Virus record (IMG/VR): IMGVR_UViG_3300027849_000056
Location: 1-25,138 of that record
Direction: 5' to 3' (one strand)
DNA: 25,138 nt
Source: a virus
Positions 6,702-15,022 of this stretch are shown here, piece by piece (within the stretch, counting starts at the first letter, position 1; each line of letters begins with the position of its first letter). The notes beneath the pieces are model-generated. The model was not told the origin of the DNA and ran no database searches. It saw nothing but the letters and a program-made list of their open reading frames with translations. A program made the translations under genes and the position numbers.

Positions 6702-7399
6702 TGAGTGCTGCATATGACGCAATATTAGAAAGAAAGCTAGGTAGAAAATTAAATAAAGCTAATGCTATTGATGCTACTACCTCGGTAAATATAAATGCTA
6801 AAGGGTTATCTTTAAAAAACTCATTTATAGAATTAAAAAGTACCGATGTATTTGCAGAGGGTGTTGTAGATGATGCTTTTAATGCGGCTTCGGAAAGGTT
6901 AGATGATATATTGGAAAATATAGTAATGGGTCAGCGGTTTTTTGATAAAAAGACCGAGACTACTAAGTTTGCTAAGAAAGGTAGAGTAAAGATACCTGGC
7001 GAAGTAAGAGGTCTTAGAAGTAAGGCAGGTCAATTTATTTCTGGACTACAGCTATCTGTAATACTAAATTCTACTTTAGATAACTATATTTCTCAATTGA
7101 TGGGTCATGATGGTAGACTTGAGCGGCAGTCTGGTAGGCTATCTAATAGCGCACAGGTTACTGGTATTCGTTTCCAAGATAATGTTGCTAACCAGAGGGA
7201 GAATAAGGTATCTATCTTTTTTAATTATATGATAGCCCCTTACTCTGTATTTGAGGAAGGAGGGCGTCAACACAAACCCGGCAGATCCCCAAGTATTTTA
7301 ATAAAAGAAGCACTACACTTGGCACTTAGAAATGCCCTTAGTAAGACGTCTTTTAATAATAATGTGTTCACAAACATATATAAAGGAAGGAGGTTTTAA
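6701..7399 (+). CDS. Probable neck / tail completion protein (HK97 gp10-like position)
   Basis: The 232-aa product has a charged N-terminal half and a C-terminal half with IAPYSVFEEGGRQHKPGRSP (178-197), followed by a helix (200-215). That arrangement resembles the conserved edge of gp10/Z-like tail completion proteins (aromatic, E, G, then a basic proline-containing loop and helix). It lies exactly between adaptor and tail terminator, where such a protein belongs. It would join the neck to the first tail ring. It is longer than typical members (about 110-190 aa), with the N-terminal 100 residues unexplained. It has TAATG coupling at both ends. Family assignment is moderate; position is strong. 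Confidence 0.6.
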   Translation: MSAAYDAILERKLGRKLNKANAIDATTSVNINAKGLSLKNSFIELKSTDVFAEGVVDDAFNAASERLDDILENIVMGQRFFDKKTETTKFAKKGRVKIPGEVRGLRSKAGQFISGLQLSVILNSTLDNYISQLMGHDGRLERQSGRLSNSAQVTGIRFQDNVANQRENKVSIFFNYMIAPYSVFEEGGRQHKPGRSPSILIKEALHLALRNALSKTSFNNNVFTNIYKGRRF

Positions 7400-7869
7400 T
7401 GAGTGCAAGATCAGGAATAGCTAAAGGTTTAGCTTCAGTTATAGGTACCTCTTTAAATGGTACTGGAATATACGTTAATAATATTTATGAGAACGTCACA
7501 AATAAAGTAGTTCATTTCGATGATATACAAGACTTTCCATATATAAGTGTTACCCCCGGACCAGAGAGCAGAGAAGATATGCCCTCTAATTTTACATGGG
7601 CCACTATAACTATGTATATAAGAATATACGTAGAAAGTAATGAAGATGCTCAGGGAGAGCTAGAATCTCTCATATCGGATATAGAGAATGTTGTTGACAC
7701 GCACTTAAATTTGTCGTATAATGTAACTACATCCCAAGGTTTGGAAATAAGAAATACGGTGGATAATAGTATTATTACCATCACTACAGATGAGGGTCTA
7801 CTTGATCCTAATGCTTTAGGCGAAGTCGTTCTAGAAGTTCGATATGAAAAAATAAGACAAACATTCTAA
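7399..7869 (+). CDS. Tail terminator protein (gpU-like position)
   Basis: The 156-aa protein has the pattern of tail terminator proteins that cap the tube and meet the neck. An N-terminal helix is followed by a hydrophobic strand, the YISVTPGPESREDMPS segment (48-63), long beta strands (TITMYIRIYVES, 68-79) and a central helix (about 83-99). A terminal strand, EVVLEVRYEK (141-150), follows. GGAGG lies about 8 nt before ATG, and the start overlaps the previous stop. Placement directly before the tail tube gene supports the role. No enzymatic motif is expected. Confidence 0.7.
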   Translation: MSARSGIAKGLASVIGTSLNGTGIYVNNIYENVTNKVVHFDDIQDFPYISVTPGPESREDMPSNFTWATITMYIRIYVESNEDAQGELESLISDIENVVDTHLNLSYNVTTSQGLEIRNTVDNSIITITTDEGLLDPNALGEVVLEVRYEKIRQTF

Positions 7870-7885
7870 AAGGAGAATATAAAAG

Positions 7886-9022
7886 ATGAGCATTAACTTA
7901 TCAAGAAATACCCGTTTGTGGATTAGTACCGTGACTACTGGTCACAATAACGCTAATACATTCGAGATACCCGTACAGGAAGGTTACTCTCTTTCTCAAT
8001 CAGTAACGTCATCAGATGTTATGGTAGAAGAAGCAGGCCCTACACCAACACGTGGTTCAAAACGTTTTAATGAAACTATGGATCCAGTGGATTGGAGTTT
8101 CACAACCTACACAACACCGTATGAAGATACTAACCACTACACTTGTGACATGTTATTATGGCATGCCCTAGCAAACGCTGATGGTACCGCTACTGATTTT
8201 GATAATACCACTTCAACTTCTACAGTATTCGGTGACGGCACTGCTTTTAATGTTGCTTTTACCAATAACTCTGCACATGTGCTAACTAAATTATATTTGT
8301 ACTTTAAAATTGACAACCAGACCTACTTTGTAGATGCTGCACAAGTTAGTCAAGCTGATGTATCTATAGATATTGCAGATATTGGTCAAGTAGCTTGGTC
8401 GGGACAGGCATTGAGTTATGCTCCAATAGCCAATCCTGGGTTTATGTCTTCTGCTGGTAGTACTTTAGATGAAGCTGCTCCTACTGCAGATAGCTATGTT
8501 AAAATACCCGCTGTTAAGTCTTATTTGGTTAATAAATTAACTATTATGAATATGACCGCAGATGTTGCGCCTAGTGCGAATAATAACTATGGAATTCCTA
8601 TCACTGGAGCCAATCTTACTATTAACAACAACATAACTTACTTAACGCCTAGCACCTTAGCTCAGGTAGATAAGCCTGTTGGTTCATTTACTGGGTCTTT
8701 TGAAGTTTCTGGTAGTATTGAAGCTTACTTGAAAGATACAGGCGGTACAGGTAGTGCGGCTAGCAAATACGGTTCTGCAGAGTTATTACAGCATATGTTA
8801 TCTAATGTTGCTGGCGCTGTTACAAACGCTGCTAATATTGTGTTAAATGTTGGCGGCCTTACAGGTGCTCGTATGGAAGTAACTATTCCACTAGCTCACC
8901 TTGCTGTTCCTGACCTTTCTGTTGATGATGTAGTTTCTACCTCGTTCGAGTTTAAAGGCATCCCTTCAAGTTCATCTCTAATAAGTGGTGATGAAGTTAG
9001 CTTAAAATTCTACGCTAGCTAA
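7886..9022 (+). CDS. Major tail tube protein
   Basis: The 378-aa protein is rich in beta strand, Thr, Ser and Asn. Its N-terminal part reads EGYSLSQSVTSSDVMVEEAG, then GSKRFNETMDPVDWSFTTYTTPY, a pattern common in tail tube subunits that polymerise into the tail shaft. The C-terminus has another beta module (about 255-378) containing GSFTGSFEVSGSIEAYL. It is larger than lambda V, so it probably carries an additional surface domain. AGGAG is about 10 nt before ATG. It lies between the terminator and the tail chaperones, the standard tube position. Compare the next gene, which appears to be a diverged relative. Confidence 0.8.
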   Translation: MSINLSRNTRLWISTVTTGHNNANTFEIPVQEGYSLSQSVTSSDVMVEEAGPTPTRGSKRFNETMDPVDWSFTTYTTPYEDTNHYTCDMLLWHALANADGTATDFDNTTSTSTVFGDGTAFNVAFTNNSAHVLTKLYLYFKIDNQTYFVDAAQVSQADVSIDIADIGQVAWSGQALSYAPIANPGFMSSAGSTLDEAAPTADSYVKIPAVKSYLVNKLTIMNMTADVAPSANNNYGIPITGANLTINNNITYLTPSTLAQVDKPVGSFTGSFEVSGSIEAYLKDTGGTGSAASKYGSAELLQHMLSNVAGAVTNAANIVLNVGGLTGARMEVTIPLAHLAVPDLSVDDVVSTSFEFKGIPSSSSLISGDEVSLKFYAS

Positions 9023-9057
9023 TGATTACGTTCCAAAAAGGAACGAAATTAGTCATT
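9021..9057 (+). promoter_or_regulatory. Hairpin covering the start codon of the second tail-tube-like gene
   Basis: CGTTCC (9029-9034) and GGAACG (9040-9045) form a perfect 6-bp stem with an AAAAA loop. Outside it AATGATT (9021-9027) pairs with AGTCATT (9051-9057), 7 bp with one T-G wobble, separated by an unequal internal loop of 1 and 5 nt. The ATG at 9022 lies inside the outer stem and no ribosome site is evident before it. Translation probably depends on ribosomes arriving from the tube gene, whose TAA at 9020-9022 overlaps the ATG. No T-run follows, so it is not a terminator. Confidence 0.65.
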
Positions 9058-9867
9058 GATAATGGAGTCAACAGGTACCAGTTACTTGTTGGCTCTGCTA
9101 CTGCCTCACAAACATTTGTAGAGTCTAGCCAGAAAGTAAAAACAATACACAATCCAAATATTGTAGAACGAACTTTTGTAAATGAAAAGGGTACTAGTAA
9201 TTTAACATTCTCTTGCTATGTAGGAGATGGTATTACAGAGTCCAGTATATTTGAATGGTTTGGTTTTTCAGAGTCAACAGGTACTTATGTTATAGATCCT
9301 AATATTAATACTCTACAAACTGTAGATATTTATATTGATGCGGGTAATACTATATATAAGTTAGATACTTGTGTTGGACAAAATATTTCCTTTAAGCTAA
9401 GTAGAAAGGAAGCTCTCATGTTAGAAGTTACAGGTGTTGCTAGTGATTTAATCACTGTAAGCAGTATTCCATCAATAACTTATGCCCAAGATTCTAGTAA
9501 GTTCTATAATGATACAATAGATATAACTAATTTTAGTAATATAGCAGAAGTAACTTGCGAGATTACTAGAACAATTAATTGGTTAGGCCAAAAAAGCGTT
9601 CACGATACTCTTAGTGGTACTATCTATAAACAAAAGAACCCAGTACTGGCATCCATGGCTATTAGTGGTTCCATTACCCAGAACAAAGTAGACAACACTA
9701 ATGTCTATAACAACAGCACTCCTGTACAAATTAAGTATGGAAGTACATTCGAAATAAATTTAACTGCTTGTAACACCACAGATAGATGGGACATGAGTAG
9801 TATCCACCAAAAGACTACGGATTATAAACTATTACCAACAGCCGTAAGTTCTTACATTAAATTCTAG
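9022..9867 (+). CDS. Second tail-tube-like protein (minor tail protein)
   Basis: The 281-aa product resembles the N-terminal part of the preceding tube protein in pattern. ASQTFVESSQKVKTIHNPN corresponds to SLSQSVTSSDVMVEEAGPT, and FVNEKGTSNLTFSCYVGD to RFNETMDPVDWSFTTYTTP. In both, a conserved S..V.S segment precedes a basic/aromatic turn and a long strand. The C-terminal half is again beta-rich (GTIYKQKNPVLASMAISG). It may form a minor ring at the tail tip or a tube variant. It starts by TAATG overlap without a clear ribosome site and its ATG is in a hairpin, suggesting a lower level than the major tube. Similarity was judged by eye. Confidence 0.6.
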   Translation: MITFQKGTKLVIDNGVNRYQLLVGSATASQTFVESSQKVKTIHNPNIVERTFVNEKGTSNLTFSCYVGDGITESSIFEWFGFSESTGTYVIDPNINTLQTVDIYIDAGNTIYKLDTCVGQNISFKLSRKEALMLEVTGVASDLITVSSIPSITYAQDSSKFYNDTIDITNFSNIAEVTCEITRTINWLGQKSVHDTLSGTIYKQKNPVLASMAISGSITQNKVDNTNVYNNSTPVQIKYGSTFEINLTACNTTDRWDMSSIHQKTTDYKLLPTAVSSYIKF

Positions 9868-9880
9868 AGGAAAAGATTAA

Positions 9881-10285
9881 ATGTTATTAAAAGATATAAT
9901 TGTAAACACAAAAACAGTAGAAGTAGAGTTCCCAGGACTAGACGGATTTAAAATAAGTATTGCAGCTATTTCTAGAGAAGTATCTAGAAAGCTCAAAGAA
10001 GAATCAGAAACTACTAAAATTGATCCAGCATTAAGAATGTCTGTTACCGAACTAGATGAAGATAAGTTCTTGGAAAAGTTTGCAAGCGCGGCCATCAAAG
10101 GATGGTCTGGCTTAAAGATGAAGTACCTTAGCGAACTACTACTTGTAGACGCAAGCAAGATTGAAGATCTTGAAAGTGAAGTAGACTTTAGTTTAGAAAA
10201 TGTCGTAGAATTATTAAAACACTCGCAAATATTCGATACTTGGATAAATGAGCAGGTGTTTAACATCGAACGATTTCGAGACTGA
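9881..10285 (+). CDS. Tail assembly chaperone, upstream frame (gpG-like)
   Basis: This 134-aa acidic helical protein occupies the place of lambda gpG, between tube and tape measure. It would bind the tape measure and keep it soluble while the tube assembles. The N-terminal VEVEFPGLDGFKISIAAISR (13-32) reads as a short beta unit, then helices rich in Lys/Glu (ALRMSVTELDEDKFLEKFASAAIKGWSG spans about 50-77). AGAGGA lies about 10 nt before ATG. Its last 38 nt overlap the downstream frame, and TTTC at 10274-10277 offers a +1 slip site. It is followed immediately by a second in-phase stop (TAG), so normal termination is secure. Confidence 0.8.
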   Translation: MLLKDIIVNTKTVEVEFPGLDGFKISIAAISREVSRKLKEESETTKIDPALRMSVTELDEDKFLEKFASAAIKGWSGLKMKYLSELLLVDASKIEDLESEVDFSLENVVELLKHSQIFDTWINEQVFNIERFRD

Positions 10286-10673
10286 TAGACAAGAAGCTAC
10301 GTTAAAGTACTTGGGAAAGTACTTTGACAACGCTAAAGTTGGTATGACTACTGAAAAGTACCTAATAATGTGTGAAACCTTTGGGGATAAACCAGACCCT
10401 GAAAAAATACCACCTGAATACAGTAGTTTTCCTACTTATGTTCATGTTGCTATGGAAATATTTAATGCGCTGCCTGATTTATATAGTGGAGGAATGTCTC
10501 CCATATACACTGGAAAGGCTATATCGTCACTACCTGTACTTTATGATTTGTACATGGTAGACAATCACATGAAAATGAAGACATTCGATGTAATCAGATT
10601 CCTTGATAATAGAGCTAGACAACAGGCTGTGAAAGAGGCGGAGAAAGCCAATAAAAAGGCTTCTCGCAAATAA
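10248..10673 (+). CDS. Tail assembly chaperone, downstream frame (T domain, probably a frameshift extension)
   Basis: The open frame is bounded on the left by TAA at 10245-10247 and starts with ATG 10248 (141 aa), but no good ribosome site precedes that ATG, unlike most genes here. Its content fits the T part of G-T chaperones: a helical region, then a small hydrophobic core including PIYTGKAISSLPVLYDLY (about 85-102) and a basic helical end. I think it is made mainly as an extension of the upstream frame by a +1 slip at TTTC, giving a fusion of about 263 aa joined ...NIERF-ETDRQ.... Independent translation from 10248 remains possible. Confidence 0.75.
   Translation: MSRCLTSNDFETDRQEATLKYLGKYFDNAKVGMTTEKYLIMCETFGDKPDPEKIPPEYSSFPTYVHVAMEIFNALPDLYSGGMSPIYTGKAISSLPVLYDLYMVDNHMKMKTFDVIRFLDNRARQQAVKEAEKANKKASRK
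10274..10277 (+). promoter_or_regulatory. Candidate +1 programmed frameshift site
   Basis: In the upstream chaperone frame the codons read CGA TTT CGA GAC TGA TAG. Phe tRNA on TTT can slip forward one base and pair with TTC, and the waiting CGA codon is slow in many gammaproteobacteria. The next frame then reads GAG ACT GAT AGA and continues as the T domain. This is the only point in the 38-nt overlap where I find perfect re-pairing in the +1 direction. Confidence 0.55.
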
Positions 10674-10684
10674 ATCCTCTAGAA

Positions 10685-10698
10685 AAGGCGAAAGCCTT
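10685..10698 (+). other. GNRA-loop hairpin between chaperone and terminator
   Basis: AAGGC (10685-10689) and GCCTT (10694-10698) enclose GAAA, a very stable tetraloop. It lies 12 nt after the chaperone stop and 9 nt before the larger terminator. It is followed by ATTTCTC, too weak to terminate alone. It may protect the messenger 3' end or slow polymerase before the terminator. Confidence 0.55.
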
Positions 10699-10706
10699 AT
10701 TTCTCG

Positions 10707-10738
10707 CCCCCTAGTCCTTGTGGTTAGGGGGTTTTTTT
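10707..10738 (+). terminator. Rho-independent terminator before the tape measure gene
   Basis: CCCCCTA (10707-10713) pairs with TAGGGGG (10725-10731); CC (10716-10717) can pair with GG (10722-10723) inside. Seven T follow (10732-10738). It would stop most transcription 22 bp ahead of the tape measure ATG. I find no promoter between it and that gene, so tape measure expression depends on read-through or antitermination. Confidence 0.85.
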
Positions 10739-10759
10739 AATATTATAAGGAGATATAAT

Positions 10760-13700
10760 ATGGCAAATAAACAACAAATTAAACATGTACTAATAGACAT
10801 AAATACTAAGGGGGCCGCAGAGGTAACTACCGCAGTAAAAGCTATTAATACAGAGCTTGAGAACATTCAAGATAACTCTGTAAGGGTAGGGGGTTTCTTA
10901 AAAGGCCCTATAAAGTCCTTAGAGACTCTTATCAGTAGAACCCAATCTCTTAATAATACTTTTCAGTCTGCAGCTAAGGGTGCGCAAAGTATTAACAGGG
11001 CTATGACTGGAGATGCTAAAGCAACTCAAAGAATAGAAGGTTATATTGTAAACTTAGAGGTTGTTACTTTAGTGCTTAAGGACATGGCTAAGCAAGCGAA
11101 CATTACTAATACTGCCTTAGGTAATATGAGTGAGACTTCTGGCATGACGTCTATGGTTAAACTATTGAAAGATATTGAGGCCAATACCGGCAAAGCCGCT
11201 ACTCGTATTAAACAAACTAGAAAGGCTATAGTTGATTTAGACTTTACAACAAATGAGATGAGTGAAGAATTTCAAGACTTTGCACACGAAACCAATAATG
11301 CTACAAAAGCACAAGGTAAGTTTAACAAAAGATCTAAAGAGACTCAAGTTAACCTAACCAATATGACTAAATCAGGCAATGGTGCTACTAAGTCTTTTAG
11401 TAAAATGGCTTTTGGCATGAACCCTCTTACGTCTATGTATGCTAGCATAGCTATTAACGTTTACGCCGCCACAGAAGCCTTTAGGGTTTTAAGTGACGCA
11501 GCAAACCTAGACCGACTAATAAATTCAACAGCATCATTCTCAGCAGGCGTAAGTGGTCTTAATATACCTAGACTAGCTAAGCAAATGAATGAGCTTTCAG
11601 GTTCTATACTTTCGGTTAAAGATAGTATGAACTTTGCCACTAAGGGTGCAGCTTTCGATTTTACAGCAGACCAATTAGGTAGGTTAGCAGAAGGTGCAAG
11701 GAAGTCTTCAATAGCTTTAGGTATAAACTTTAGTGACGCTATGGATAGAGTACTTCGTGGTATATCCAAGCAAGAAATCGAGCTTTTCGATGAGCTAGGT
11801 ATCGTAACCAGACTAACTCCGGCTTTCAAAGCTTATGCAGAAACAGTGGGTAAGACCATTGATCAATTATCTGACTATGAAAGACAGTTAGCATTAACTA
11901 ATGAAGTACAAAGACAGTTAGATGAAAGGTTTGCGGGTATTCAAGTTAAATCTACCGTTTACGAAAAGTTAGCGGTAAATGCTGCAAACTTTAAAGACCA
12001 ATTAATGATAGCTGTAGCTTCCGGACTAGAGCCTATGGTAGGTGCTTTAGCTAATATACTAGATATTTCTGACACACTTAAAGACTCTCAAGACCAACTA
12101 GCACAGTCAATGAAAACTATGACGGATGCTGCAAGGTCAGACTCTTTAGGCATAATGATAACGGCCTATAGTGAGCTATCTTTATCTCTCAGAGACGCAA
12201 GAAAAGAAATAGATCAGATGGCTGCCCCAATGTCTGAGTCTAATATCGCTATGAAGGGCATTGCTCGCGCAGGTTATGCCGCTGCAGCAGTAATATTGGT
12301 TATGTCTTTAGCGATGGGAGCAGCAGGCGGTACTATAGTGTTTGTGACAGCTGCATTAGGAAAAATGACTGGCGCCTTAGCTTTCGCTACAGGAGGGTTT
12401 AACGCTCTAACAGCAGCTATGTTAAAAAATCCTATAACAGCAGGGCTAATAGCTCTATTAGCAGTAGCTACCGCAGCTTATGTAGCATACTCAAGTGCTG
12501 TTAACGATGCCGCAGATGTCGAAGAAAAAAGGGCAGAATCCTTAAAGAAAGTAAATGAGGCTGCTGCACAAAAATCTGTAGCGAACGAGGCTATTCAAGC
12601 CACTGGCGTAGATATTACCGCAGTAAGATTACTAGCGGAAAAACACTACATAATTGAGAAGTATAAGATTAATTTTGATTTTAATGAAAAGACATTTCAT
12701 TTGAATAAAAAACGGTTGACTAAAGAAGAAAAGGCTGAAAAAGCCCACCTTCTTGCGATTAAAAATGTTAAACTAAAAAATCTTGGAGAAATTGAAGATT
12801 ATAAAGATAAAGCTGTAGCACTAGATGCTGCTAGAATCAAGGCATCGGAGAAATCAATACTTAAGGGCAGATCAGATTTAAGTGTTCTATCTCAAAAAGC
12901 TGCCACAGGAGGCAGTGCACTAACGGAGACATTAACTGCAGCACGTAAGTTATCTCAAATTGCTACTAATGTAGGTAGTGATTCAGAGATTACAGCATTG
13001 GTAGATAAACAAAAGTTAGCGTTTAAAGACTTATATAGTGAAATCGCTTCTAGAGGTCTAGTACCTTGGGATGATGAGATAAAAACCGCAGACCAATTAA
13101 CTGCTGCTATAGAGAAAGCCCATAACTCTTTAAAAGAGATAGCACAGACCAGAACTATGAGTGGGGTAACTAGTAAACGGCAAGGTGAAGATACTACAGA
13201 TACCTTATTTAGACAAATATCAATCCAAGCTAACTTCATTGATTCACAGACAAAAATTGGAGGTCTTAACACTGACTTACTGAAAAAAGAGAATGATAAG
13301 TTAGCGGTTATGACTGCACAGTATGTTAATCTTTATAATCAAAGAACAGTTATGCAGCAGATAAAGAAACTTAATGATGATAGTTCTATACAACAGGCTA
13401 AGAATGCAGAATTTGCTGTTAAAGAGTCTACTCTTTTAAAGCAGAAAAAAGAATTAGTATCTAAGACCTTTGATGCTCAGATTGCTTTAGTTGGTATTGA
13501 GAACACCGCCCAGAAGGCTAGGTTAGAGGCTGAGAAAAAGCTACAGTTAGAGCTTCTTGATATAAAGTCTCATGCTATAAAACGTACGGAAAAATACGAG
13601 GCTTCTTTACTTAGACTACAAAAAACAGCATCAGATACTGCTCGAAGCTCTCAACAAGCAGCAACAGTTTCAAGCGCCTTTGGTCAAACTACTAAGGTAG

Positions 13701-14917
13701 GTACAGATAACGCTGCTATTGCTAATATGAGAGCAGAGATTGCAGTTCTAGAAGAGACTAAAAATAGGCTTAATACTGGTGATGGTGCGGGTAGTTTTAT
13801 AGGTACTGATGAAGAGATACAAGCAAACGCACTAGCTCTTGCTAATATGAATGCTCAACTAAAAACCACAGAGGGTTTATTGGGTATGTCTGCAATCGCT
13901 GATTTTTCTGCAGAAGTAGGTAGAATGAAAGAACTAGTATCTGGTTGGGATCTTTCCCCGCTACAGAATACCTTTATAAATACATTTGAAACCGTAGATA
14001 ACTCAATAGGTAAAATGACCGAGGCTTTCAAATTAACTAAAGAGGGTCTGGCTCAGTTAGAGACAGGATCTGTAGGACCTCTAGACGGTTTGAAGTTTGG
14101 GTTTTCAAGCTTATGGCAGAATATCTCAGAAGGTAGTGAGTCACTAAATGAGAACCAGAAATTCGCAGTACAAGAGACTGTAAAAAGTATTTCTGCTGTT
14201 GGACAGGTAGGGTTACAGTTATTCCAAGATATAAGTGCTGGTAAAGTGGCAGGTTATGATAGAGAAATTGCAGCCGAACAGAAAAGGGATGGTAAGTCTA
14301 AAGAATCTGTAGCTAAGATCAAAGGCTTAAACATTAAGAAGATTAAAGAAGAGGCGAAAGCTAAGAAAGCTTCTGTTGGTATGAGTACTGCAGTGGCTGT
14401 TATGGGACAACTAGCGATGCAACCAGTAGGTCCTTGGAACTACGCATTAGCCGGTATTATGGCGGCAAGTGGTGTTATGCAAATGGCTAACATTGATAAA
14501 GCTGCATCTGGTCAATTGGCTAGTTTAAGTGCCCCTTCTGGTCCTGGTGCTATGAGCATTACTGGTGGAAACCGTGACAACTCTATGGACGTTAGCAAAT
14601 CAGCAAATGCTGGTGAGTTCGCATTCCTAGGTGGTTCAGGTAGTACACCTGGCAGGGCTGGTGGTGGTTATTCAGAAGCCGGAGCAAGTATTATTGTAGG
14701 AGAACGTGGACCAGAAATGATTACCCCACAAGTACCTGTTAATGTTGCAACTGCTGGTGAATCTACTAAGCAAGCAGGACCAAGTATTGTATTCTCTCCA
14801 TCTATTAGTATAGATGCGATGGACGGACAGTCTATATTAGACAGAAGCCCTGAGATATTCGATGCATTTGAACAAGAGTTTAACGCACGCTTTAGCAAGT
14901 CTGTAGAAAACTTATAA
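10760..14917 (+). CDS. Tape measure protein
   Basis: The 1385-aa protein fills the growing tail tube and sets its length; about 1.5 angstrom per residue gives a tail near 200 nm. I start at ATG 10760 with AAGGAGA at 10747-10753; an in-frame TTG at 10718 lies inside the terminator hairpin. The N-terminal 450 residues are helical and Thr/Asn/Lys-rich. Residues about 500-590 hold several strongly hydrophobic helices, as in tape measures that enter the inner membrane at DNA ejection. Coiled coils lie at about 600-700 and 860-960. The C-terminus has a Gly-rich segment with SIIVGERGPEMITP (near 1310-1325), a signature of tape measure ends. I see no peptidoglycan hydrolase motif. Confidence 0.93.
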   Translation: MANKQQIKHVLIDINTKGAAEVTTAVKAINTELENIQDNSVRVGGFLKGPIKSLETLISRTQSLNNTFQSAAKGAQSINRAMTGDAKATQRIEGYIVNLEVVTLVLKDMAKQANITNTALGNMSETSGMTSMVKLLKDIEANTGKAATRIKQTRKAIVDLDFTTNEMSEEFQDFAHETNNATKAQGKFNKRSKETQVNLTNMTKSGNGATKSFSKMAFGMNPLTSMYASIAINVYAATEAFRVLSDAANLDRLINSTASFSAGVSGLNIPRLAKQMNELSGSILSVKDSMNFATKGAAFDFTADQLGRLAEGARKSSIALGINFSDAMDRVLRGISKQEIELFDELGIVTRLTPAFKAYAETVGKTIDQLSDYERQLALTNEVQRQLDERFAGIQVKSTVYEKLAVNAANFKDQLMIAVASGLEPMVGALANILDISDTLKDSQDQLAQSMKTMTDAARSDSLGIMITAYSELSLSLRDARKEIDQMAAPMSESNIAMKGIARAGYAAAAVILVMSLAMGAAGGTIVFVTAALGKMTGALAFATGGFNALTAAMLKNPITAGLIALLAVATAAYVAYSSAVNDAADVEEKRAESLKKVNEAAAQKSVANEAIQATGVDITAVRLLAEKHYIIEKYKINFDFNEKTFHLNKKRLTKEEKAEKAHLLAIKNVKLKNLGEIEDYKDKAVALDAARIKASEKSILKGRSDLSVLSQKAATGGSALTETLTAARKLSQIATNVGSDSEITALVDKQKLAFKDLYSEIASRGLVPWDDEIKTADQLTAAIEKAHNSLKEIAQTRTMSGVTSKRQGEDTTDTLFRQISIQANFIDSQTKIGGLNTDLLKKENDKLAVMTAQYVNLYNQRTVMQQIKKLNDDSSIQQAKNAEFAVKESTLLKQKKELVSKTFDAQIALVGIENTAQKARLEAEKKLQLELLDIKSHAIKRTEKYEASLLRLQKTASDTARSSQQAATVSSAFGQTTKVGTDNAAIANMRAEIAVLEETKNRLNTGDGAGSFIGTDEEIQANALALANMNAQLKTTEGLLGMSAIADFSAEVGRMKELVSGWDLSPLQNTFINTFETVDNSIGKMTEAFKLTKEGLAQLETGSVGPLDGLKFGFSSLWQNISEGSESLNENQKFAVQETVKSISAVGQVGLQLFQDISAGKVAGYDREIAAEQKRDGKSKESVAKIKGLNIKKIKEEAKAKKASVGMSTAVAVMGQLAMQPVGPWNYALAGIMAASGVMQMANIDKAASGQLASLSAPSGPGAMSITGGNRDNSMDVSKSANAGEFAFLGGSGSTPGRAGGGYSEAGASIIVGERGPEMITPQVPVNVATAGESTKQAGPSIVFSPSISIDAMDGQSILDRSPEIFDAFEQEFNARFSKSVENL

Positions 14918-14921
14918 CAAG

Positions 14922-14943
14922 AAAAGGGCTTCGGCCCTTTTTT
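14922..14943 (+). terminator. Rho-independent terminator after tape measure gene
   Basis: AAAAGGGC (14922-14929) and GCCCTTTT (14934-14941) form an 8-bp stem with a TTCG tetraloop, among the most stable loops known, followed by further T. It begins 5 nt after the tape measure stop and separates the tail shaft operon from the tip module, which has its own promoter 25 bp downstream. Confidence 0.92.
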
Positions 14944-14967
14944 CATACCCAAAATAAAATTATTAAG

Positions 14968-14996
14968 TTGCAAATGCTCCGTATTTACGATATAAT
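14968..14996 (+). promoter_or_regulatory. Promoter P3, sigma-70, drives tail-tip and fibre genes
   Basis: TTGCAA (14968-14973) and a perfect TATAAT (14991-14996) are 17 bp apart. The -35 differs from consensus in one base (C for A at position 4). It follows the terminator closely, and the next gene starts at 15023 with GGAGG at about 15009-15013. Predicted leader is only about 20 nt. Confidence 0.8.
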
Positions 14997-15022
14997 ATAT
15001 TTAGAAATGGAGGACAATACTA

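Noticed and set aside
10718-10759. Longer tape measure start at TTG 10718
   Set aside because: It lies within the terminator hairpin and adds 14 implausible residues; ATG 10760 has AAGGAGA.
10754-10759. TATAAT just before the tape measure ATG as a promoter -10
   Set aside because: No -35 element at 16-18 bp; transcription would start inside the gene past its ribosome site.
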